In this document: positions 1 to 12,300 of the stretch, piece by piece
Layout: every line of letters begins with the position of its first letter
Numbering within the stretch: the first letter of the stretch is position 1
NCBI RefSeq assembly: GCF_000150275.1
Contig: NW_002060945.1
Span: forward strand, 5,918,991-5,982,990
Source of the DNA: Trichoplax adhaerens
Lineage: Eukaryota > Placozoa > Uniplacotomia > Trichoplacea > Trichoplacidae
Length of the DNA: 64,000 bases
Direction: 5' to 3'
Notes under the pieces: generated by a model
The model's input: only the letters and a program-made list of their open reading frames with translations
Databases searched by the model: none
Told to the model about the DNA's origin: nothing
Made by a program: the position numbers and the translations under genes

Positions 1-1010
1 GGTACTATATTAAGGTTATCTATATATGTATTCTCATGTTGCCATACTTGGCATGATAGTCTATTTGTAATGACTAAACTAGGGAAACCTTTCTGTTAGT
101 GATGATCTTGTGATCTACGTCAGTAGATCAAAGGTCACAATAAAGAAAGTATATAACTCTTCATTTTAACAATAAAGTTAGTTCTTCAACTTAATTACTG
201 GGTCTCCTTGCTGAGTGCAGATCTAGTACTTGTTACAAAATTTGGAAATTGTAACAAACCCCGTGACAATCCTATTTTTGTAGTTAATTAGAAGTCTTTT
301 TCCCTAAATTTTGAAGGATTACTTTGATAGAACTAGTAATAGATATTACAGCTACAGTAATTTCCAACTAAACGGCAATCAATCTACAAAATAGTAATAA
401 ATCAGCCAAATAGCAATAGTAATGTAATTCGTTCTAGCCTGGTACTAATAAGTCGCTAGAAAAGTGATAATATATCCAACAGTGCCGTAAAAACAAATTA
501 AATAGTATCTTGACTCTAATAACAATATACAATAGGGTAGAAGCTGTACTGTACTATACACTGAGTGTAAAGTACGATACTATTCATTGATTATTACATC
601 TAGATCGCCCGTGATGATGCAAGATCGGTCACAAATAAGTTTTGCTATATAATGCCTTGAAAGATACAAATTTGTATACAGGATATGCGATAGCGGATTA
701 CTATCGCTATTCGCTACGTCGAAATAGCCCTTGATGATGCAGTATGGGTAATAAAACCGGTTTTCGATACAGAATATCATTAAAAATAAATATCTATGTC
801 TGTATATAGTATAGGGTATTTACTAGACACTGGTTTACTGGCCGATAGTTATAAATAGTAAAAGCTGATTCGTGTATTAATTCAGTTTTCAATGTGAAGG
901 TAATGCATGGAGAATTTTAGTTTGATGTTGCTGAAGTCGAGTTCAATTTCAAATTTAACTTAATGTTACTTTAATATTAATAATTTACTGTTATTTCATG
1001 ACATGATGGC
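1..1010. other. intergenic, no gene seen
   Basis: AT-rich DNA without a convincing reading frame. The only local structure is a short direct repeat 120 bases apart (about 607-635 and 727-755), in which both copies share the core gccc-g/t-tgatgatgca. An open frame on the minus strand across it is short and has no protein-like character. Confidence 0.5.
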
Positions 1011-1256
1011 ATGAGTATATACAATTGCGATACTATCAGAAAGACTCATCAGACAGGGGCTACTCGACAAAAAATTTCTCCCTCATCGTCCTTTACCGTA
1101 ACTCCGGTTTTTCCATACCGTTCCCAGTCGCAGCTACTGACTTCGTATCAAAAACTATTTTCCTCTTCATTAAAAATGAATGAGACACTCAACTACCTCT
1201 ACAGTGCAAATAGAACCGCTTACAGTTATTCTAAAGTTGTTGCTGGATTCATAGTA
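1011..1256 (+). other. possible upstream coding exon of the SLC35F-like gene
   Basis: An 82-codon open frame from an ATG, Ser/Thr-rich and richer in G+C than its surroundings. It ends at a possible donor (gtaaac at 1257). If it were spliced in phase 0 to an acceptor ending at 1848 (gcaag), it would read into the exon that holds the 1855 start codon and lengthen the cytosolic N-terminus. Family members do have long variable N-termini, which makes this plausible. The 1855 ATG works alone, so I keep this as a separate candidate and not as part of the gene call. It could also be a chance open frame of about 80 codons. Confidence 0.3.
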
Positions 1257-1854
1257 AACTAATAATTTATTGCGTAAATTTCGCGATTGTACTCGTATGT
1301 GTAACGTTGAAGATACTGCAGAACTATCTCTTTAGTAGAATCAGTCAATGAGATAGCGTGGTAGACTCCGTAGCATGCGAAATATTCGAAACTATAGTAG
1401 ATATACAGTAACTTGTCTGACTATAGCTATTAAATGAGGGACATAGCTTTATTCAATATGCAGATCCAGGTGTCTGAAAAAATAATACGACAAGGACCTC
1501 AATTTCTTGTTACATTCACATGATTACATGAAGTAGTTTCTTCTGTTAATAGCCTAAATGTATAATATCCTCCGCCATTAACGTAGATACTTGTGTAATC
1601 TTACAGTCTAACTGCTAACATTGTCTATTCTTACAGCTGCGCCACAGGTGTACAGAATATATTATATAACATTTCATAGCTCTCACGTACTAGATTACTG
1701 ATAGATCGCTTTAGCTAAGAGCGCCAAATACGTTCGACTTTATAGCTATAATAGCATGCAATGATATTAGCTATAATATATAAGAGAATAAGCAACGTAA
1801 CTAATTTCGTTAATTTCTCTTAGATTTACCATCACCTACAAATGCAAGTTAAAA

Positions 1855-3917
1855 ATGGAAAATTGCACCGAAAACAGTTATGAAATAGCTATAGAATCCC
1901 AGGATAAAGTCTCGATAGGTAGAAACAATTTCATACTTTATTGCTATCCATATCGCAAGTATTTGCATGTAATTATATAGTTAATTATACATCTATAAAT
2001 TAACATTACTGGAACATTTTTACGTCTGTTTATTGAAACCGAAAGATTTATAACTAATTTTAAGCTTTTTTACCGAATTAATCATACAATTATTAGATGA
2101 CAAGATAGAGAAATCCTCACTTTCTAACTTCACATTTTCTAAATTAAATATTCGTAAAACAATCTATGGAATTATTATCGTGCTCACAATAGCAATCAGT
2201 TTCAGCCTTTTAATTCAATTTGGAAAGATTACAGTCTCAATTGAGCATAATTTTACTTCCATAACATTCTTCACTTGGTAGGTACGATAATTTTAGCGTT
2301 AGTGTATCGTAGTAATGTAGCAGGGTATGTACTGTACAATGTACATGTACTCCAAGCTCAATATAGAAGCGAATTTATTCCTTACTTACAATGTATATTT
2401 TATAGTATAAAACGATGAGATAAAATGTGCATCTTTGCTATCTTAATCTATTAATAGAATTAGACTACAAATAAAGCATTTTTACTGATTTATTAATGAA
2501 GTAAATATCACTACGTTAAATAACTATAATTTATACCGTAGGATTGCGGCTTCGACTACCTCACTCACCTTTCCAATCCATGCCTTGGTTTTAATGATCT
2601 TCAAGGGTGAAACCTTACGTCAGATATACAAGTATGTATAATAGCAATTAATATGATAAAATAATAATCTATGTACTATGCCTTGTATCTAAATTACATA
2701 TTAACTAATTAAATATGCTTGATAGACTACTGCATGTATATCATATACTCATTATATTGATAAACTGACACTTATATTTAATCGGTTAAAAATGAATTAA
2801 CTAAGCTTAAATTATTTTTGATGTAATTTTGTTATCTAGAGAATCAATTAAAATTTATCCACGTAAAGACTTAAAAAAATTTTTTGGCTTCGGTTACTAC
2901 CATTAGCCATACTTACGAATTTAATTGTGGCGTTCACCTATTACCCTCTAAACTTTACGGCTCCAACCGATATTACGGCTATTTTTTCGTCAGTACTAAG
3001 CATGGTGTATATTTTATCGGTCCTATTTTTGAAAGAGCCATTTGTATTACTTAGGGTAAGTATTCTCGTAGTTCTAAGATTATAAAAGTAATACATAATT
3101 TTAAAGATAGAAATATCATTTAAATTAAGGGCTTTTAATTAAGAGTAATAGTACTTTGTTCGTGAGATCAAACACGTTATACGGTATCGATTGATAGTAA
3201 AAATATCACTTCTAAAATATGATTACTTCTTAGGCGTTAGCGGTATGCCTATCTACGACAGGTGTAGTACTGTTCGCTTTTGATGATGGTTTTGGCTCTT
3301 TCGCTACCTTGGGTGTTATTCTATCAGTATTCTTTACTCTTACCGCAGCTTGTTTTCGTGTAAGTTATAGTAAAATTTATAATTACTTATTAACGAACTT
3401 TATATATATGTTACTGCTTATCTTTATTAAAGTGTTACAGTTTAAGTACTGAAAGGTATGTAATATTTATTAGGTATACGAAAAGTATTCTATTGGCGAT
3501 GCATCGCCAATTCAAGCATCGATGCTACTGACAATTATTAGCATTATTAATTTCTTGTTGGGATGGATACCTGTTGTTATATTTCATTATACGGGATTTG
3601 AAAAGCTTACATGGTCTGACATTCCTTGGGAACCTCTAATGATTACAAATTTATTTAATATGTTACATAGCTGCTTTGTTGTTATTGGAGTCGCTGTTAC
3701 CTATCCTGTATTTATTTCGCTAGGTTCTCTCTTTGGAATACCGATTAACGCAGTTATTGACGCGATCTTCCGTAACGAATCGTTTTCGGCATTAAAAATA
3801 GTGAGCACGCTATTACTTGCTGTAGGATTCTTAATTTTATTAATACCTTTGGAAAAGGCTAAATCGATATCTAGAACGGTAGTTAAATTATTAACTTGCA
3901 GGCATGGAAAAGCATAA
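1855..3917 (+). CDS. SLC35F3/F4-like solute carrier (EamA/DMT fold), six exons
   Basis: Exons 1855-1918, 2097-2277, 2542-2631, 2869-3055, 3234-3359 and 3474-3917 join in frame with GT-AG introns (phases 1, 2, 2, 0, 0) into 363 residues. The protein is hydrophobic throughout: a short acidic N-terminus (to about residue 43), then about ten membrane segments starting at about 44-66. Residues 292-312 hold the motif T-Y-P-x-x-x-S-L-G followed by I-P-I-N-A-V-I-D, a good match to the last repeat of SLC35F3/F4 proteins; F5 and the nucleotide-sugar SLC35 groups differ there. SLC35F members are multi-pass membrane proteins. Some are linked to thiamine transport, but the substrate cannot be read from this sequence. 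The chosen start is the first in-frame ATG whose exon ends in the phase needed by exon 2. The length is shorter than vertebrate relatives (roughly 420-520), mainly at the N-terminus. Confidence is high for the gene and moderate for the subfamily. Confidence 0.85.
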
Positions 3918-6900
3918 GGGTTACTATTACTCTTGCAAAATCCTGTTTATTGACAATCGCTTTATCGAATAGTAATGAAATTACATCTTAGAGATAAAAA
4001 TAAGCATATGCTTTAGCAGTCGACAGCAAATTTGACAATACTTGCAATGACTATTATAGATTGTAACATCGGTTTGTTCTTATATGCTGCAGCTTTCTAT
4101 TGCATTTATTGCAGTATTTAGTAATCAATTAAATTTTTATAAGTATACACGTAATTTCTATGTTTATATGTTGTGCTACGAAATGAATGTTGGTTGAAGC
4201 TAATGCCATGTATTTCATGATTGATTATCATAAATAAACATGCACTATAAGGTAGGCTAATTTTAAGGATAGTAAAATAAGCTTGTCGTACGTATGATCA
4301 TCGTGACCGTAAAACTTGTTTTAATTCAATAAACACCCAAATACACACTCTTTTATTCTTTCTCTCTCTATCTCTCTACTCACCAACCATCCTTGAATTA
4401 TCGTGGTGTCACGGAACGCCGTTACTAATTAAGTAACTGTAAATTAATGAATGCTTATGAATAGATAAGATAAGGTTATGTGCTATGTTTTAATGCGCTT
4501 GTAGCTGATAATAGGATGGTAGAAGTGAGATAAAAATAGAAGTTGTTAGCAGTTAATTTACTGTAGGTTTATAAGGTGTGTTAATCTCTAAAAATTGAGC
4601 TGTATATGGACGAAGGTTAAGCGTCTTAACACCTGATAGCTTGTAGCTATCTAAGTCTGAGAATATCGACATGTATATTTAGTAATGGTATTATACTAAT
4701 TAATGTAACTTGTAAAGCATGAATTCTCACTCGTTAATATTGGAATTCACTGTAGAAACCTATTTAAGCGCGTGTGTTTGTAGAATAAAAAAGTAATTGC
4801 TCAAGAAACGGCAAGACTCATATCGTGAAGAATAGTGTAATAATTAGTCAGTTGTCTGTGGAGATCAGCCGAGAAATCGAGTTCTCAAATACTTCTCTCA
4901 TAGAAACTGAAAGTACTGGGAGAAATAGCCCAAGTTTTAAGTAACTACACTAGAGTTCTTTACTTTCCTTTGCCACAAGTGAGGGTTGTGACACGTGGCT
5001 ACAGTTGATCTGCATGTAGAGCTAGACGATCTTCTACAACTCAGAACATCACATACCGTGCACTATGACATCTATATTATATTATTGTTAATTAATCATT
5101 TCGATTCTGGAAAGTGCAGTATATGTTATATTTCACGCAGTTAAGGTAATTATACATTATTCAATGCATTTCAGGGTCATATACCATTAGTTACAGAACG
5201 ATTTTTCCTTTACATAATCATATCTTGCCAATTAAATAGCGAGATCAATTCTGAATTTACTATCTCGCGAAAATAATGTGATTTGTATTAGAATTAGATA
5301 TTTATAGATTTTATGTTAGCGCTATGTTGGATCGGTCACGAGACTGTTGTTTAACTGCGATGATTGGGCTCAGATTGGTCACACCGTAGGCCAGGAATTA
5401 CCTACTTAGCGGGAGGTGAAGTTGTGAGCCCAATGGGTAACCTGATTGGCTCCGAAAGGCCAAAACAAGGGTCAAGAGGAAGAAAATAAGGTGTGGCTAG
5501 CGATGGTCATAGTTTATAGTGAAATATTAATAAATGATAGTTCCCGTATGGGAATATTTGTGTTAGAGTTTTGTTCAAAATATGTTGACAAATAAGATGG
5601 GCCTGGATAGTATGAAAGGATCTTAGAGAGAGAGCTAAAGTAGCCTCTCAGATTTGCCAAGTTGAGGTTACTAGGCTAACGTTCTACTATTAGCTATAAC
5701 CTTTTTATTGCTAATATTTTGTAACCTTTTTATGTATATAATAAAGCTATTCTTATCCTAAGGCACTCAGTCTCAGCATTACTGTGAACCAGTAGTTCGG
5801 AATAGTTTAAGAGCAACCATTATTACACTCGCCACCTGTTCATAATTCGCACTTCTAATTTAAGGCGTCATGATATAAGTCTCGCAGTACTAACATGCTT
5901 AGCACAAACTATACGTACAGTATCTCGGAATCTTAATGTACTGTAAACATCTCAATAGAATAACTGCAAAACGTACAGTAATCATTTTCAACTAATAGGC
6001 ACTTTGAACAATGTTATAATCTAATATACAAGTTTAAATATTCTTATTATAATCTTGCAGTCGTAATCTTAGGCTAATTTGGGCTGTACTATAACCTTAC
6101 TTAGATTTAAAATTGGAAATGGCTCTTAATGATACTGTACGATCTCAAAGCATGAACATTCATAGGTGTACATTGACCTAATATAGAGATTTATAAAGAC
6201 TTCAATGAATATTCGTAAGCCTTGACTTTGACTTTCGTGGGTAAAGTTACCATACGAACACATGTTTTTCAATAAAATAATAGCTCTTGCATGTCTTTCT
6301 TTAACTTTCATAGTATCGTAAAGTTGATAGCACAGTATATCATCCGCAAGATATATTTTGAAACAGTGCACTACATGTCAGTAATTTAATTATCAATAGA
6401 TCATATGCAAAATTTTTTTATTTATTACCAGGGTATATTTTGCAGTAGTGTACTGTACTTCACATCAGTACCATAATAAATAAGACACAATATTCAATTT
6501 CCGAATAAAATATCTTTCACAAATAGACGTTAGAACAAATTATAAGTTTAATCTATATGCAGGCTCATTTTGGGGACTATATCTAGATCTTCCAGTACAG
6601 CGTAAATTTGCTAGTTAGTATGCAGTAAATTTACAAGTTCATAAGTTGAGTGCGTGGCTAATCAAATGTCTTAAATTTTACGATTAAAAAACTATGTAAT
6701 AGCCTAAAATATTGTAATTAAAATCCCAAAATGACCACACTCTATAACCTTTTGCGTATAGAAATGGCGATGAATGATGCCGATGATCATAACGTTTACG
6801 GAGAAATAAAATAGGGCTTAGCTCGGAAAATTCCATTTCAAGCGAGAACATGACATAAATTTAAATTAGTCATGTGTATAAGATCTTTTATTGTCATTTC

Positions 6901-7749
6901 TACCGACAACTGTAGTACAAATTTACTATCTGCTCACCGTCACTGTGGACATGAATCTATAGTATTCTCTGCACTCTAATTTGATTTACTGTTAGTATAA
7001 TTTTACGATTACAATAAAGGAGGAAATCCACGTTATTAATTATCAATTGTTATGATAATTACTCTTAAATACAATGACAATGTTCACGTATGCTTGTTAT
7101 TAGGGATAATACTAAATTATAGGATAAGTTTTCCTTAACAACGCGTCAATGGGTTGATTGTTATAACATCCAGTGCATAGTGAATTATTAAAATTTAGTG
7201 TAGCAACGTATAGTGCTCATCGAATATAGGCAGCATCTTTTAGTGTTCAGGAGTTTCCGATAATGTCATAAGTTTACAAGTATTTATTTCAATTTATTTA
7301 AGATTAGCTACCAATAGTTACCGACTGCAAGCTGACATAGCGCAAGAGTTTTATCAACAGACGGAATAGAAAGAACAAGACCTAAAATAAGTGAGTTATT
7401 CTACCTTATAATCATGTTATTCGATGGAAGCAGTATGATATTTACAAATGGAAGAATTTAATTACAGATTAACGCTGCAAATAGTTTCGTATGGCTATTA
7501 ACGAATTTGTTTAAGAGTCTAAATCTTTAGTCATTTCTTTCGATAGTCTATAGGATAAAATAAATTAGCTTAGTGATTTTATTTATAATGGTATTAGATC
7601 GTAAATCACAGTAGCCCTGTCATAGCTGTCTTATAAGACAAAGTACTATAATAATACAAGTCTATAACTGGGACATTATTACCCTACCTATAGTCAAATT
7701 ATTTAGTAATACCAATCGTCTCCGCTTATATTTCGACATAAAATTTAGG
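3918..7749. other. intergenic, one structured GC-richer patch
   Basis: No convincing exon. There is a pyrimidine-rich tract (CT repeats) at about 4351-4378. The only stretch that stands out is 5363-5463, listed separately. A minus-strand open frame at 6126-6371 was considered and not accepted. Confidence 0.4.
5363..5463. other. candidate structured RNA or cruciform segment
   Basis: A GC-richer island in AT-rich DNA with nested inverted repeats. An exact 10-bp stem pairs 5363-5372 with 5425-5434. Inside it, cacc (5382-5385) pairs with ggtg (5415-5418), and gtagg (5386-5390) pairs with cctac (5401-5405). A second hairpin follows at 5446-5463 (ttggc / gccaa around an 8-base loop containing gaaa). 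I compared it by eye with SRP, RNase P, U-snRNA and 5S RNA hallmarks and found no clear match. The strand is unknown. Confidence 0.2.
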
Positions 7750-10700
7750 ATGGCCGTCTATCAATCCAGTTTTAAGATATCACAAGATCCAACCTACATC
7801 CGCTATACTATGGAAAGCAGCTTTAAAGAGGATTATCTTCCTTTGAATACAAATTCTAGATCGAACATTTGTGCTGCTCCACTTGCAGCAAATATCATGC
7901 ATCGAGATGACTATCATTTGGGTCATGTAGGGAATTCGATTACACGCAATGAATTCGTTGACAGAGGAAGTGCATTTTATAGTCAACAGCGAGATGCTTA
8001 TGGTAATAATACTAAAGAAAGAGCGCTAAGAGCAACGACATTTAAAATGTTCACTGATCCAGTATTCCGTGGTGGTATTAGCACTAATAGTGAAAGTTAT
8101 CGGCGCCATCCAATTGTTGCTGAGCCTTCATCGAAACCAAAATTATCAACCGCCAACGCCGGTATAGCATTTGGTGATGTAATGAAAACTGAGATCCCAA
8201 TATCGGATTATCGGAAATCGTTTACAGCTCATGCAGTTAGCCGTCCTAAGTTTGCAACGAAAGAATTTTTTATTAGTAATAAAGGAACCCTTGCAGGAGA
8301 TCGTCGAAATCCTCAATCGATGTATACTACTACATCGCAGCAAGCTCACACTGGTAAATATGTTGAGCCGCCACCTTTGGCTAACATTCCAGTAAGTTCT
8401 CAATCTCTTAAAGATTTTATAATAGAATTATTTTATGGCAGAATCATTGTCTTTTTTATGGTTGGATAATAAAGTTATCGTCAATAATCACATAAAAATC
8501 GTCATCTAATTCACCATAGTACTGTTAAACTGGCGTTAGGTTGCTATGGCAACGATAAATCTCACTCCATGCTGATAATCTGCTACCCATATTTAATGGC
8601 CTGACAACTTTATAGATAGTAAAATAGATACAATATTATCACCCTAATTATTTTACATTTTTCATGTTATAGCTACTCGGCTCGAATCTACCTCAAGGTG
8701 ATCGTGAAAAGTTGGCAGTGAAATCAACATTACATCAAGAAACTTTTGTCCCCCTGAACGCTAAACCTGCTAAACCAACATCTGCTTATAATTTTCAAGA
8801 AACAACATTTAGATTAGGTTCTAATGATCAAATGTTTAATACAACGTCTCAAGATGCGTTCAACCCCAAAATAACAGGTAATTGGAGATTCTGTGCGATA
8901 TACTTATGTAACATAAATAATTTTTAGTAATAAATCACGGTGTTATGTTAGTATATGGTACCGTACGTTTGCATGGTTACAACATTTACTAACGCCGTTC
9001 AATCTACAAAACTTTTATTTGAAATATGCTAATGGGATATACCAATTGGGCTTTAAATAATTGCAAGAGTAATTTCAAGACCAAAATTAATTATATACGA
9101 TAATATCCCCATGCCAAATTGATACATTTAATTTAAATCTAAATTTTGCGATCAAATATCATTGTCTATCAACAGATTTATTAGATTCTATTTGATAGTG
9201 CAATTTTAAATTTTAAATTATGTGATTAGAGGAATGATTTGACGCTATACGCACTCACCTAAAATATTTAACCGCTTATAATTTCAGATGCTACCAACAA
9301 ATCCAAAAGCTTACGCTTTAAACACATTCAGAGTTCTCTACCAGGTGGAGATCTTGATTATCAACGTGGTAGGGAACGAACCTCAACAACAACTTTCAAA
9401 AGCGACTATCCTCAGGTAAGAAAGAATTGTAAATAATACGGAAAGAACAAATTCTGTAGAATCCTTGTTAAAGTATAGGCAACAAGCTAATGGTTTGCAA
9501 ATAATTTTTATCCTGCATGTGCTGATGAGGTATAAAAACTTTAAAAATTAGTAGAATTTGACTGCAATATTTAATTTCGATTCTTTCAGTACTTAGATCA
9601 TACTGCTACTCGTGCTGGCAATACTTCACGTCATGCTGTTTCAAGCGTCCGAATTAGCGGTGAAAAAAATCAAAATTATTTTAAAACTGAAATGTCATCA
9701 GCTTTCATTCCGATGAGACTGGAAAAAAACTTGATGCCTAAGCAACTAGAGAGTTCTGTTCCATTAAAATATTATGGTAAAACTATCAATTAATATCGAC
9801 TAATTAATAGAATTAAGCTAATTACGGTGGTAATGAATGTCTAATTTAATAATATTTTCCAATCTAACTTATGAAAATATCCCCTATTGTGTTATATTCT
9901 ATACTAATTAGTTAAAGCAGAAAAATCTAAACATTAGTCTCTAGCCGCAATAGTAGTGTTTAATTTCCTGTAATGACACAGATATACAAATTGATAGTGA
10001 ACAATGATTTAAAGGTATACTATTGTGATATTATTTCCATTACAATATTAGTATCTGTGAAATAGGCAAAGAGTATAATGTTATAACTGTTATCATGATC
10101 TTTCATGGCTTAAGCTAACTCGTAAAAAATATCTGCTTTACAGGATAATTATAGTCCATAGAATAATGTATTGATCGTACATTTATAGTTTAGTTAAATA
10201 TTTAAGAAAGGAATATCAGGTATCAGTCGTGTTATAGAAACAAAATCGACCTTATTAGGTCTACACTACCTATTACCTGACCGATGAATGTGCAGAAGCT
10301 TTACATTTTGATTTTTCGAATTAGAACGATCCGATGATCTTCCTGAAACGAAAGACATGTATCGACCATTGCCATTGCAAGTGAAGGAGAAGGCAATCCA
10401 CCAAAATGTAAATCAAGTAAATTATTTTCTGTTTATTATGATCATTGTATCTTCACGAAATATAAAATTTCATTAGATACCATTAGGTATGTCTTATGAA
10501 TATTTTATTACCTAATTTACGTAAGAAAGTGGATTTATTTTAGTTATATGATGGTTGTAAATGTAAAAATTATAATATTTGTATCCTATCGACAGAATTT
10601 CCGATTTTATTGATTGATTCACTTGTAATGAGATTAATTTTAAAAAATTTAATTCTATTCAACCTTGCCTTTATTTTGATCTTTATTAGCAACGAAAAAC

Positions 10701-10851
10701 TCATGCTAAAATTCAGGATTACAGACTGAACAACTATCAAACAATTCATCAGAGCGATTACAAACCCAAGCGAGGTGATCGAGCTGACATTGTTAATCAT
10801 CGATTACAATATAGTTCGGTGCCTTTACACACTCTCAATCAGGATGTATAA
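7750..10851 (+). CDS. SAXO5/TEX45-like axonemal microtubule-associated protein, six exons
   Basis: Exons 7750-8391, 8673-8877, 9288-9415, 9590-9776, 10325-10416 and 10690-10851 join in frame (phases 0, 1, 0, 1, 0) into 471 residues. The protein has no membrane segment. It is rich in Ser, Thr, Asn, Tyr and basic residues and is built of loosely repeated short motifs of the type F-K-x-D-Y-P: EDYLPL near the start, HRDDYHLGH in the first exon, ISDYRKSF, FKSDYPQ (about 319-325) and QSDYKPKRGD (about 439-448). This pattern is typical of stabilisers of axonemal microtubules, and length and motifs fit SAXO5 (formerly TEX45/C19orf45), which sits inside ciliary doublet microtubules. The assignment rests on motif pattern, not alignment; another SAXO-like family is possible. 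A short read-through alternative exists: if the fourth intron is retained, a stop follows within six codons (9791). A presence in ciliated cells is expected from the family. Confidence 0.78.
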
Positions 10852-11357
10852 ATTCAGCAGACAATTAGTAAGGCGATAATATCGATTCATAGTTAGAATA
10901 GTATTACCCACGTTAACTTTTAATGAAGATATTCAAAATATATCGGGCTAACATGCAGTATAAGAGCGAGGATTTAATATTTTATGAAGTTGTTATTTGT
11001 ATAAGCCAAAAACATTGCTGTCATTACTTTATGGGTGGAAGTCAGCAAGTTGGTTGCCTTCACGATCAATTAGACGGCTAAAAATAACTGATGCGTTTAC
11101 ACTATTAATTGATTCATAATAATATGGCAAAGAGACGAATCCTTCTAACTTTCTAACTCAATACATAAATCCTTTAGCGCATTTTAACAAAGATACGACA
11201 TTGTATAAAACTTGAAAATTTTAATTTGATGATTTGATATCAGACAATCTTCTTAACGGATAAATTGCAAAATAGTCATTGTGCTAATAATGAGATATGA
11301 GTATGAAACATTAATGAAATAGAAGCTTAATTTTCCCCATCTTTTATTTTGTACATG

Positions 11358-11530
11358 AAATTGTATAGAAGTGGATAATATCAGTAAATTGATATTAAGT
11401 AGAGCATAATTCAATTTTTCAATATGCTATATGCATTTTATACATTAAATTGTGTAGAAGTGGATAATATCAGCAAATTGATATTAAGTAGAGCAAAATT
11501 CAATTTTTCAATACGCTGTATACAGTTAAA
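11358..11530. repeat. two-copy tandem repeat, period 89
   Basis: Copy 1 starts at 11358 and copy 2 at 11447. They share about 70 nearly identical bases (core: gtggataatatcag), differing at only a few positions. The low divergence points to a recent duplication. Confidence 0.85.
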
Positions 11531-12151
11531 TGCTATAAAAGAAATGATAATATTAATAGATGGAAAAAGATTATCTGCTTGTAATTTAACAGCTATATCT
11601 AAGTTTTGTAGGACTCTTATATTTTGATAATTCTCTATAGTTTACCGTTATTGTATGATATGATTTGAGAAATACCTCAGTTAATCAACTTTTTTTAAGG
11701 TAAATAAGTCTTCAATATAGGACATTTATTACGAAGAAATGATGAACGAATTTGCCCAATAAAAGCGAATAACATAAATTTATGTGCGCTGTAGCAACAA
11801 TTTTCAGTATTTGTTAACGATTAGTGATTGATTAATGTAGTTATATGATGTACAACGTTTTGCTAGTGATACTGGATAATTTGTCATCATGCTTTACGTT
11901 ATCGTAAAAATTTAATAAAATCTAGCAGGGTTATTACACCCTGTTAACTTCAGTACTGATTCAAAAATTGCAAAGCATAAAGGTTACAGAAAAATAAGCG
12001 AAAATGCGATGTCGTTGTCTAATGCCTTTCTTTCAGTTTACGTATACCATGATGATAAATTGCAATTTAAAGCGGACCTTATGCAGATTGATCACGAATA
12101 TAATTGCAATTTGTTAATATTGCGACGAAATTATACTCTAGTCTCGATGGC

Positions 12152-12300
12152 AGATACTACAGAGATTTGATTCATTATAGTTACTTATAATCAAAAGAAA
12201 ATAAAAGCTAATACCCTCAGTTCAAAAGGTAGATACTACAGATATTTTTAATCTATTAAAGTTACTTATAATTAGAAGTTAATAAGAGCTAGACGGAATT
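12152..12300. repeat. two-copy tandem repeat, period about 79
   Basis: Both copies begin with agatactacaga (12152 and 12231), share gttacttataat and end in agcta. They are more diverged than the repeat at 11358. Confidence 0.7.

Noticed and set aside
4351-4378. CT-rich tract considered as a long polypyrimidine acceptor
   Set aside because: No AG-led open exon follows it; treated as simple sequence.
6126-6371. Minus-strand open frame of 81 codons
   Set aside because: This length is expected by chance several times in 64 kb at this AT content. No neighbouring exon, signal or family resemblance was found.
7780-8403. Two minus-strand frames over the SAXO-like gene
   Set aside because: They mirror the long plus-strand first exon, whose sequence continues in frame through five more exons.
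11424-11627. Plus-strand open frame of 67 codons
   Set aside because: Its first half is one copy of a tandem duplication whose other copy is not preserved as coding; no splice context supports it.
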